From positions 1,120,001-1,184,000 of the forward strand of contig NZ_AP023368.1 in assembly GCF_014218355.1 (NCBI RefSeq): 64,000 nt of DNA, given 5' to 3'. The first letter of the stretch is position 1, and each line of letters starts with the position of its first letter. Positions 29,501 through 35,170 of the stretch are shown one piece after another. Position numbers and translations under genes: made by a program. The notes beneath the pieces were generated by a model, which did not search any database, was not told the origin of the DNA, and saw nothing but the letters and a program-made list of their open reading frames with translations. This DNA comes from Anaerocolumna chitinilytica (GTDB taxonomy: Bacteria > Bacillota > Clostridia > Lachnospirales > Lachnospiraceae).

Positions 29501-29567
29501 AACGGTTGTAGTCACTTTAGAGAACGGTGAAAGAAAGAGTTTTCGAAAGAACATTACAGTAAAGTAA
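23514..29567 (+). CDS. Exported multidomain protein with CehA/McbA-type PHP metallohydrolase domain
   Basis: This very large secreted protein has 2017 residues. A signal peptide covers about residues 1-32, with AAA before the mature start. An N-terminal beta domain (about 33-175) is followed by a chitobiase-C-terminal-like Ig domain (about 180-272). Next come an OB-fold-like domain (about 285-485) and Ig-like domains. A PHP/CehA domain follows: QLHSHTTYSDG gives His696, His698 and Asp703, and AVTDHSNYF gives Asp731 and His732. FNHPGKTFG and NNQDNHKGKWG add further metal-ligand histidines. A Rossmann/GATase-like segment (about 1162-1290), another OB-like domain (about 1480-1675), a Thr-Pro linker (about 1681-1693) and a C-terminal Big2-like domain complete it. 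PHP enzymes hydrolyse phosphoesters. Extracellular phosphodiester or phosphomonoester hydrolysis is an inference. No LPXTG or SLH anchor was seen. Confidence 0.85.
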   Translation: MKKKLKRYLAVLLSIIMVFSVGPVNVKVAAATGTFIKVNSESELTSGKYIMIAGTEYAASIYDGTKTLKWTSVKNDTGTLTNPESSTIWDLSVSSNSVVLTDPNGVAIVAGSNAIAKGSSPWVESFIDGTFTFSQNISGVNNYLAYNTTIQGGGFRAYKDTTVNSGSNYYIKFTLYKLDESIPSGPAKAAPPQASPASGTVVSGTAITLASAVSGAAIQYTTVSSSDTWTDYTSPIPITQDTTIYAKTLGDSSGADAYTESDVVEYHYTIAKEPDTEPTLKDPITTMPDGAVSIKDVLANTTATDTNSAQNFTTVGQLVYQYGSKGSIDSAILEDVIDGQIYALQVYQVGGLSYNTGDIIKISGKVYKRYGVVQLTSPAAEVITKAADASTVIQPQKFESFDGVKAAKDYLLSEYIYIKDVTLGTYSTSNTILTDKNGVTMTLYQGAPYPTGVEAGEKVDLYAVLSAYNTSEQLRTGTSADYVVTNDTKAPVLTLPVFENAAIGKDYKISVTITDNVGVSKATLTYTINGTSKELELQQNTSDKTKWEATIPGEVLTSDVANFTISIKAIDQTGNSVTSDAKQILISDEPQVAAVTPLRGAKTGDDKKPLISVTATNLGTNPNAKLTLKAGEKGILDAVPMGYKEGVFSYTPAVDLADGHYTASVIITREDGKYITYEWSFTVGTPKYSLYFGQLHSHTTYSDGSGSLDDALAYVNSISKSDNVDFVAVTDHSNYFDTPAAANPETSLYDKSLMTPESQKIWKEYKSKVDAYNASSTNRGVIALAGFEMTWSGGPGHINTWNTDGIVSRNNTTLNNKSNDAGLKAYYTLLSKPEGAATVSQFNHPGKTFGTFSDFAYWDPTIDSRITLVEVGNGEGAIGSGGYFPSYNYYTMALDKGWHVAPTNNQDNHKGKWGNANDARDVIITDDFTEQGIYNALKERRVYASEDNNLEITYTLNDELMGTIIKDVPDSLNLQVMLSDPGAKDKDGNIVEDNIQKAEVVANSGRVVYTWDVNAQSKELSVTLKPDYSYYYIRITEKDGDLAVTAPVWVGNTKLLGISNVESSTSTPVTGEKLTVKTTLFNSESSDAAVKSLTYKLDGTVIGQVTNAGSVAKGTSTVLNYDFTPSVAKVQTITAEAVLTIDGKDYSFTKDLTLDVADVNKLVYIGIDGSHHNEYVAGNYKDSMGNFSSLAAKSNVRCVILNTSEDLINAAKNESGKYKMLILTAPSRRNGIALREPYDTYSDAEIAAIKSFSEAGGSLLLCGWSDLYESYKAFPAQDHMAAQQNKMLEAIGSSLRIADGGAYDDVLNAGGSEANKARLYLTTYNFNNPLTKDIVYDAEHPNDIKYTQRFSQYGGSTVYAVDKDGKPVNTLPSNVSPIVYGHSSTYSKDCDNDGLGTEVPKYEYAKEDKRLMVLANETVTHANGTQSLVIADGAAFMSNFEIQAGSSDVDSNAELTYSNYTILQNLIQYVNPVRIDKIADVQNQAQEGVKYTVEGIVTSNASGYDKSTAFYDCIYLQDETAGINAFPVSGNFKAGQKVRITGTTSSYLGERQLKVSNISLIDSNIAKVEPKAVTAKQINDKTYLGSLVKLSGIITDIEFANGAVQTILVQDNAGDTARIFIDGYITTGKEIKNLSIGNWITATGLSSYDDAFKGPAARIRIRDREDIICTVRDSSGGPVSTPTPTPTPTPTQEGKNVIKIDKPVSSVVNGKASIKIEISKELLAETAKEGGSNLTLSLDKDSLKILTDKPVKKGIAIDLVIPEVKDAAVNAIELKTDALLLVKKSGQSLTLHIQNGTAAGYTVGIPASEFKKVTADSKALNLAVKLVKDITAAKNSSGVLSLGTEGNLPIGLVVTVPVVSALPLQPGNQVYLYYKNSRTGTLEEVPNNKQMVAEDGSLRLSTLSGGTFVICTEPAEEAVTLIDRATVSVGTSLVIGKKLRIKVDLPKELAKVTAFTKGDPVGQEEVKVTFSVSDNSIAAVSGNGMITGKKKGIVKLTVVVTLENGERKSFRKNITVK

Positions 29568-29600
29568 GAAGCCTGCAGTAATAAATTAAATTTATTCGAT

Positions 29601-29638
29601 AAAGGGGTACCACACAGATAAAGTGTGGTATTCCTTTG
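29601..29638 (+). terminator. Hairpin after the PHP-domain exoprotein gene
   Basis: AAAGGGGTACCACAC and GTGTGGTATTCCTTT form a long stem with a short loop. A T-run is not present downstream, so termination is probable but not certain. It lies between the exoprotein gene and the YibE/F gene. Confidence 0.5.
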
Positions 29639-29673
29639 ACATTATTTGCTTCGTAATAAGAGAGGGATACGGA

Positions 29674-30873
29674 ATGAAAAAGAACCTTAAGGTTAAAATT
29701 ATAACCACAATGCTGATGCTGCTGGTGTTTCTGGGAGCAGCAGTGGTGCTGAACCGCCCGAATACAAAGGATGTATTGTCATCCGCTCAAAAACGTATGT
29801 TTGCAGTCGCTAAGGTAACCGGCATATCAAACGATAATGCAGCACCGGATACATGGACAGAGGGCAGGCGTATAGGTAATCAGGAGCTTAAAATAAAGAT
29901 TCTGACAGGCAAGCATAAAGGAGCTGTTTTGGATACTATAAACTACATAGATGCCTATTATAATGTAGATGCAAAACTTGGCACCCGGATTATCGTCCGG
30001 CTGGATTATAATGATGAAGGAGATTTGTATGTAGTTGCGGTTACTAATTATGACAGAAGCACTGTATTAATCATAGCACTTGCTGTTTTTGCTGCATTTA
30101 TCATGGTGGCAGGAGGAAAGCAGGGAGTAAGGGCGTTGCTCGGACTTTTATTTACTCTCCTTAATCTGTGGTTTATTTTAATCCCCCTCGTTCTAAGAGG
30201 TGTTTCTCCCATCTTTGCGGCAATTCTGATCTCTGCTTATACCAGTGCCGGTGCGCTGCTTGTGCTGACAGGCTTTACAAAGAAAACACTATGTGCGTTC
30301 CTTGGTTGTGTCGGCGGGGTTATGGCTGCTGGAATCTTTGCATGGATTGTCACAACTTTGACGCCAATGAATGGATTTAATATGTCTGAAGCAGAAGAGT
30401 TGATTCTGAGGGCATCGGATCTGCCGTTAAAAATAAGCGGCCTGCTTATAAGCGGGATCCTGCTCTCAGCCCTGGGAGCACTAATGGATACCTCCATGTC
30501 CATCGTATCTGCTCTCCACGAAGTGTATGAGCAAAATCCCTCCTTAACAAGAAAGCAGATTTTTCGTTCCGGAATGAACATCGGCAGAGATACGATGGGA
30601 ACAATGGCAAATACGCTTATACTTGCCTTTGTTGGTTCTGCTTTTAACCTTTTGATTTTATTCCAGGTCTATAAATATCCGATGATACAAATATTAAACA
30701 GTGACATGATCGTAATCGAAATACTCCAGGGAATTGCCGGTTCCATAGGCATCATTGCAACAACTCCCTTGGTCGCAGCCTTAAGTGCTGTTATATTTCA
30801 AACTCATAAAGAAAGGAATGTAAAAAGCAGCAAAGGAAATATCAAGAATGGAAATATCAGAAAAGTTTCTTAA
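29674..30873 (+). CDS. YibE/F family membrane protein
   Basis: This is an integral membrane protein of about 399 residues. An N-terminal helix (about 8-28) precedes a soluble stretch of about 110 residues (KVTGISNDNA to DYNDEGDLYVVAV) and then six or seven tightly packed helices from about residue 130. Conserved family sequences are GGKQGVRALLGLL, SAYTSAGALLVLTGF, GALMDTSMSIVSALHEV and GRDTMGTMANTLILAF. The pattern matches the YibE/F-like family, whose biochemical role is unknown; transport has been suggested for some homologues. ATG 29674 is preferred because the AGAGGG site is just upstream; a longer frame from 29623 starts inside the previous hairpin. Confidence 0.88.
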   Translation: MKKNLKVKIITTMLMLLVFLGAAVVLNRPNTKDVLSSAQKRMFAVAKVTGISNDNAAPDTWTEGRRIGNQELKIKILTGKHKGAVLDTINYIDAYYNVDAKLGTRIIVRLDYNDEGDLYVVAVTNYDRSTVLIIALAVFAAFIMVAGGKQGVRALLGLLFTLLNLWFILIPLVLRGVSPIFAAILISAYTSAGALLVLTGFTKKTLCAFLGCVGGVMAAGIFAWIVTTLTPMNGFNMSEAEELILRASDLPLKISGLLISGILLSALGALMDTSMSIVSALHEVYEQNPSLTRKQIFRSGMNIGRDTMGTMANTLILAFVGSAFNLLILFQVYKYPMIQILNSDMIVIEILQGIAGSIGIIATTPLVAALSAVIFQTHKERNVKSSKGNIKNGNIRKVS

Positions 30874-30880
30874 TGGTTTT

Positions 30881-30906
30881 GAACTTTCTTAAAGTTCTGT
30901 TTTTTA
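30881..30906 (+). terminator. Rho-independent terminator of YibE/F gene
   Basis: GAACTTT-CTT-AAAGTTC forms a perfect 7-bp stem directly followed by TGTTTTTTAT. Confidence 0.75.
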
Positions 30907-30911
30907 TATCC

Positions 30912-30939
30912 TTGACAAGAAATAAAATTGTGTTAAAAT
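30912..30939 (+). promoter_or_regulatory. Promoter of pheS-pheT operon
   Basis: TTGACA at 30912-30917 and TAAAAT at 30934-30939 are separated by 16 bases. They lie immediately upstream of the T-box leader. Confidence 0.75.
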
Positions 30940-30982
30940 TATTAGCATATATATGCAAAGGCTATGAAGGTGACAGGAGAGT

Positions 30983-31107
30983 AGGAAATTATAAAACATT
31001 TCCTACAAGGAAATTATAAAGCATTTCCTACCAGGAAATTATAAAGCATTTCCTACCAGGAAATTATAAAGCATTTCCTACCAGGAAGTTATAAGACACT
31101 TCCTATA
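30983..31107 (+). repeat. Five tandem 25-nt hairpin repeats inside T-box leader
   Basis: Units start at 30983, 31008, 31033, 31058 and 31083, each exactly 25 nt. The unit is an inverted repeat: AGGAAAT, eight central bases, ATTTCCT. The first three internal units are almost identical, while the last unit (AGGAAGT...ACTTCCT) carries compensating changes that preserve the stem. Confidence 0.9.
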
Positions 31108-31373
31108 TCCCTGACCAGATAGTTATTTTCTTTCAGAGAGAGGAAGTCACCGGCTGAAAGCTTCCTTAAGTTCAGATAATTATTGATATTCACACCGGAG
31201 CCGCATCCTTGAACCTTAGTAGGGGATGACGTTTTGTGCACGTTACGCATTCTTAAGAGCCGTGTGCAGACTACAAGTAACCGAGAACTTGATTATTGTA
31301 CAGTCTTTTATACGGAATTAGGGTGGTACCGCGGAAGGTTCCTGTTTTAAGGAAAACTTAAAATTAAGATATT

Positions 31374-31405
31374 ACTCCGTCCCTTTATGGGGCGGAGTTT
31401 TTTTG
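31374..31405 (+). terminator. T-box regulated intrinsic terminator
   Basis: ACTCCG(T)CCC pairs with GGG(G)CGGAGT, followed by TTTTTTT, 39 bases upstream of the pheS ATG. The T-box sequence at 31320-31334 overlaps the expected antiterminator. Confidence 0.9.
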
Positions 31406-31443
31406 CGTCCATGTAATGTTAGGAATAGGAAAGGAGACAGGAT

Positions 31444-32463
31444 ATGCAGGAGAAATTAAAAGCAATTGTAGAAGAAGCCCTGGAGAAAATGAAGTCAGCT
31501 GATAAGCTTGAGAGTCTGGGTGATATTAAGGTAGCCTACCTGGGTAAGAAAGGTGAGCTGACAGAGATATTAAAATCCATGAAGGAGGTATCTCCCGAAG
31601 ACAGACCCAAGGTTGGTCAGATGGTTAATGATGCCAGAAATGTACTGGAAGAGAAATTAGAAGAAGCCAGACAGGGTTTTGTAAAGAAAATGAAGGAAGA
31701 GCAGATAAAGAGAGAAACCATAGACGTTACTCTTCCTGCTAAAAAGACCCTTCTGGGACACCGTCATCCCAACAACATTGCGCTGGAAGAGGTAGAGAGA
31801 ATCTTCGTTGGAATGGGCTATGAAGTAGTGGAAGGACCGGAAGTGGAGTATGATTACTACAACTTCGAGGCTCTTAATATTCCCGCCAACCATCCGGCAA
31901 AGGATGAACAGGATACTTTCTATGTAAATAGCAATATCCTTCTTAGAACCCAGACCTCTCCCGTTCAGGTAAGAATGATGGAAGAAGGAAAGCTGCCTAT
32001 TCGTATGATTGCACCGGGAAGGGTATTCCGTTCTGATGAAGTGGATGCAACTCATTCTCCCTGCTTTAACCAGATAGAAGGACTTGTAATTGATAAAAAT
32101 ATTACCTTTGCGGACTTAAAGGGAACCCTTGCTGAATTTGCAAGACAGCTCTTTGGAGAAGGAACCAAGGTTAAGTTCAGACCTCATCATTTCCCTTTTA
32201 CAGAACCCAGTGCGGAAGTGGATGTAACCTGCTTTAAATGCGGCGGTAAAGGCTGCCGTTTCTGTAAAGGTTCCGGCTGGATTGAAATTCTTGGCTGCGG
32301 TATGGTTCATCCCAATGTGCTTAAAATGAGCGGAATTGACCCGAACGAATACACAGGATTCGCTTTTGGTGTGGGCTTGGAGCGTATTACACTCTTAAAA
32401 TATGAAATAGATGATATGAGACTGCTTTACGAAAATGATATCCGCTTCTTAAGACAGTTTTAA
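31444..32463 (+). CDS. pheS: Phenylalanine--tRNA ligase alpha subunit
   Basis: This is the cytosolic catalytic subunit of the (alpha-beta)2 phenylalanyl-tRNA synthetase, which charges tRNA-Phe. Its 339 residues match bacterial PheS. A coiled-coil N-terminus (about 1-85) is followed by the class II core. Motif 2 lies in PGRVFRSDEVDATHSPCFNQIEG, and motif 3 in FGVGLERITLLKY near the C-terminus. KCGGKGCRFCKGSGW is a cysteine-rich stretch typical of many Firmicutes PheS. An AAAGGAGACAGG site precedes the ATG. It is the first gene of a two-gene operon under T-box control. Confidence 0.97.
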   Translation: MQEKLKAIVEEALEKMKSADKLESLGDIKVAYLGKKGELTEILKSMKEVSPEDRPKVGQMVNDARNVLEEKLEEARQGFVKKMKEEQIKRETIDVTLPAKKTLLGHRHPNNIALEEVERIFVGMGYEVVEGPEVEYDYYNFEALNIPANHPAKDEQDTFYVNSNILLRTQTSPVQVRMMEEGKLPIRMIAPGRVFRSDEVDATHSPCFNQIEGLVIDKNITFADLKGTLAEFARQLFGEGTKVKFRPHHFPFTEPSAEVDVTCFKCGGKGCRFCKGSGWIEILGCGMVHPNVLKMSGIDPNEYTGFAFGVGLERITLLKYEIDDMRLLYENDIRFLRQF

Positions 32464-32543
32464 GACAGAGGAATCGAAAAGTAAAATCGGCAGATGAAAT
32501 GCATGGAAATATAAGTATTTTCAATTGATTGGAGGAATTTAAA

Positions 32544-34982
32544 GTGAATACGCCATTGTCTTGGATTAAAGCATATATTCCTGAACTGGATGTTACCCCT
32601 CAGGAATATACCGATAGAATGACCTTGACCGGTACGAAGGTAGAAGGCTATGAAGAACTTGATAAAGATCTGGAAAAGATCGTTGTAGGAAAAATAATAA
32701 AGATTGAAAGACATCCCGATGCGGATAAATTAATCGTATGTCAGGTACAGATTACGGAAGAAGGGGAAACCGTACAGATTGTAACCGGTGCTCCCAATGT
32801 GAAAGAAGGAGATGTGGTACCTGTTGTGTTAGACGGCGGAAGAGTAGCCGGAGGGCATGACGGAAACAAAACTCCCGGAGGCATTAAGATTAAGAAAGGA
32901 AAGCTTCGTGGAATTGAGTCCTGCGGAATGATGTGTTCCATTGAAGAACTGGGTTCCAGCAGGGAAATGTATCCTGACGCTCCTGAGAGCGGAATCTATA
33001 TTTTCAGTGACAATGAAGCTTATAAGGATATCAAAATCGGTTCCTGTGCCGTAGAAGCCTTAGGATTAAAGGACGTGGTTTTTGAATATGAAATCACCTC
33101 CAACCGTGTGGATTGCTTTGGGGTACTTGGAATCGCAAGAGAAGCTGCAGCAACCTTTCAGAAGGAGTTCGTGCCTCCTGTTATCAAAGAAACAGGGAAC
33201 AGCGAAAAGACCTCCGATTATATAAAAGTGGCAATTGAAGACAGTGACCTATGCTCCAGATATGTAGCAAGAGTCGTAAAGAATATAAAGATAGCACCTT
33301 CTCCCCAGTGGATGCAAAGAAGACTTGCAGCCTGCGGTATCCGCCCTATCAATAATATCGTTGATATCACAAATTATGTGATGGAAGAATATGCACAGCC
33401 TATGCATGCTTATGATTTAGGACTGATTGCCGGCGGAGAGATCGTTGTCCGCAGAGGAAAGGACGGAGAAGAATTTACTACTCTGGACGGTCAGGTAAGA
33501 AAGATTGATTCTTCTATCCTTATGATTTGCGATGGTGAGAAGCCTGTAGGGATAGCCGGTATTATGGGCGGTGAGAACTCCAAGATTACCGATGAAGCTA
33601 CAACACTTTTATTTGAGGCGGCTTGCTTTGACGGCACTAACATCCGTTTGTCCGGTAAGAAACTTGGTCTTCGTACAGATGCGGCTGCCAAGTTTGAGAA
33701 GGGCTTAGACCCCAATACAGCTATGGAGGCCATTAACAGAGCCTGCCAGCTCATCGAAGAACTGGGAGCTGGAGAAGTAGTTGGCGGTGCTGCCGATGTT
33801 TATCCTGTAATCAGAAAGGAAACAAGAGTTCCTTTTGATTATAAGAGAACTAATAAAGTACTGGGAACAGACCTTTCCAAGGAAACTATGTTAACTTACT
33901 TTAAGAAAATTGACCTAGGATACGATGAAGCTACAGATGAAGTAATTGTTCCGAGCTGGAGACAGGATGTGAATTTACAGGCTGATTTAGATGAAGAGGT
34001 TGCCAGATTCTTCGGTTATGATAACATTCCCACAACCCTTCCTACCGGTGAAGCAACCACAGGAAAGCTGCCTTTTAAGCTTCGTATTGAAAATGTAGCA
34101 AGAAATGTAGCAGAGCAGTGCGGTTTCTCCGAAGCAATGAGCTATTCCTTCGAAAGCCCTAAGGTATTTGATAAGCTGTTAGTTTCAAAAGAAGATGTAA
34201 AACGACAGGCTATCGTAATATCCAATCCTTTGGGTGAGGATTTCAGTATTATGAGAACCCTGCCTTTAAATGGTATGCTGCTGTCCCTGTCAACGAATTT
34301 TAACCGCAGAAATAAGAATGTTCGTTTATATGAACTCTGCAATACCTATCTGCCAAAGGCTCTTCCACTGACAGAACTTCCGGATGAGAGAGTGCAGTTG
34401 GTATTAGGTTTTTACGGCGAAGGAGATTTCTTCGAATTAAAGGGAGTGCTGGAAGAAATACTGGTCAAAACTGGTTTAAAGAACAGAGTAACCTATGATC
34501 CCGGTAACCCAAAGACTTATCTCCATCCGGGAAGACAGGCAGATATTATATATGATGGAACGGTGATAGGTTATCTGGGAGAGGTTCACCCGGATGTTCT
34601 GGAAGCTTATGATATAGGAGATAAGGCGTATATCGGAGTACTGGATATGCCGGAAATCGTAAGCCGTGCCTCCTTTGATATGAAGTACCAGGGAATTGCA
34701 AAGTATCCTGCGGTAACCAGAGATTTAAGCATGCTGGTAAGCAAGGATACACTGGCAGGAGAAGTAGAAGCGGTTATCAGAAAGAGCAGCGGAAATATCT
34801 TAGAGAACTGTGAACTTTTCGATATTTATGAAGGGGCTCAGATTAAGGAAGGGCATAAGTCTATGGCTTATTCCATTACCTTTAGAGCAAAAGAACGTAC
34901 CCTGGAAGAAAAAGATATTACGGAAGTAATGAATAAGATATTAAAGAATTTAAGTAATATGGGAATTGAATTAAGACAGTAA
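32544..34982 (+). CDS. pheT: Phenylalanine--tRNA ligase beta subunit
   Basis: This is the beta subunit of phenylalanyl-tRNA synthetase, with editing and tRNA-binding functions, about 812 residues. The N-terminal OB-fold tRNA-binding domain (about 40-155) has PDADKLIVCQV and GVPNV-like GAPNV signals. The B3/B4 editing domain (about 210-400), B5 domain (about 405-480), class-II-like core and the C-terminal anticodon-binding FDX-ACB domain (about 715-812, from YPAVTRDLSMLV) follow. I chose GTG 32544 because GGAGG lies eight bases upstream; an in-frame TTG at 32529 overlaps that site. It is 80 bases behind pheS and cotranscribed. Confidence 0.97.
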   Translation: MNTPLSWIKAYIPELDVTPQEYTDRMTLTGTKVEGYEELDKDLEKIVVGKIIKIERHPDADKLIVCQVQITEEGETVQIVTGAPNVKEGDVVPVVLDGGRVAGGHDGNKTPGGIKIKKGKLRGIESCGMMCSIEELGSSREMYPDAPESGIYIFSDNEAYKDIKIGSCAVEALGLKDVVFEYEITSNRVDCFGVLGIAREAAATFQKEFVPPVIKETGNSEKTSDYIKVAIEDSDLCSRYVARVVKNIKIAPSPQWMQRRLAACGIRPINNIVDITNYVMEEYAQPMHAYDLGLIAGGEIVVRRGKDGEEFTTLDGQVRKIDSSILMICDGEKPVGIAGIMGGENSKITDEATTLLFEAACFDGTNIRLSGKKLGLRTDAAAKFEKGLDPNTAMEAINRACQLIEELGAGEVVGGAADVYPVIRKETRVPFDYKRTNKVLGTDLSKETMLTYFKKIDLGYDEATDEVIVPSWRQDVNLQADLDEEVARFFGYDNIPTTLPTGEATTGKLPFKLRIENVARNVAEQCGFSEAMSYSFESPKVFDKLLVSKEDVKRQAIVISNPLGEDFSIMRTLPLNGMLLSLSTNFNRRNKNVRLYELCNTYLPKALPLTELPDERVQLVLGFYGEGDFFELKGVLEEILVKTGLKNRVTYDPGNPKTYLHPGRQADIIYDGTVIGYLGEVHPDVLEAYDIGDKAYIGVLDMPEIVSRASFDMKYQGIAKYPAVTRDLSMLVSKDTLAGEVEAVIRKSSGNILENCELFDIYEGAQIKEGHKSMAYSITFRAKERTLEEKDITEVMNKILKNLSNMGIELRQ

Positions 34983-34993
34983 GATTCCAGAGG

Positions 34994-35070
34994 ATATGGG
35001 ATTGCTGTACCTTTACAGAGCGAATGAAATATTTCAGCAAAGCTCTGCAGTGCAGCAATCCTATATTTTT
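34994..35070 (+). terminator. Terminator after pheT
   Basis: A long stem pairs ATATGGGATTGCTG (34994 on) with its partner GCAGCAATCCTATAT, with an internal AGAGC/GCTCT stem, followed by TTTTTAC. It ends the pheST operon. Confidence 0.75.
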
Positions 35071-35079
35071 ACAAGAGAG

Positions 35080-35107
35080 CTGACACGAATCTGACAACAT
35101 TTTGACA
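35080..35107 (+). promoter_or_regulatory. Three TGACA boxes at 11-nt spacing upstream of surface protein gene
   Basis: CTGACA, CTGACA and TTGACA start at 35080, 35091 and 35102, exactly 11 nt apart. The third could serve as a -35 element with TAAGGT (35126-35131) as a weak -10. The periodic arrangement on one DNA face resembles tandem response-regulator sites. Which regulator binds cannot be told. Confidence 0.4.
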
Positions 35108-35170
35108 AAATAAGCCATTATGATGTAAGGTAACAGTAGTCACATTTATATGAGAACAGGAGGATTATAT

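Larger units (their letters stand above)
30955..31405 (+). promoter_or_regulatory. T-box leader (tRNA-Phe responsive) of pheST
   Basis: This untranslated leader senses uncharged tRNA and controls read-through into pheS. The T-box sequence AGGGTGGTACCGCGG is at 31320-31334. Stem I distal signals, CAGAGAG (near 31134) and GGCTGAAAG (near 31152), precede a probable specifier TTC (Phe) at 31189-31191, followed by ACACCGGAGCCGC as is usual in this class. A terminator stem ACTCCGTCCC/GGGGCGGAGT with a T-run is at 31374-31405. The specifier fits the downstream phenylalanyl-tRNA synthetase genes. The leader is unusual in carrying five hairpin repeats (30983-31107) in its 5' half, making it about 450 bases long. 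Confidence 0.92.

Noticed and set aside
30983..31107. CRISPR-like array of short repeats
   Set aside because: The 25-nt units are directly adjacent with no variable spacers and lie in a T-box leader; no cas genes are present.
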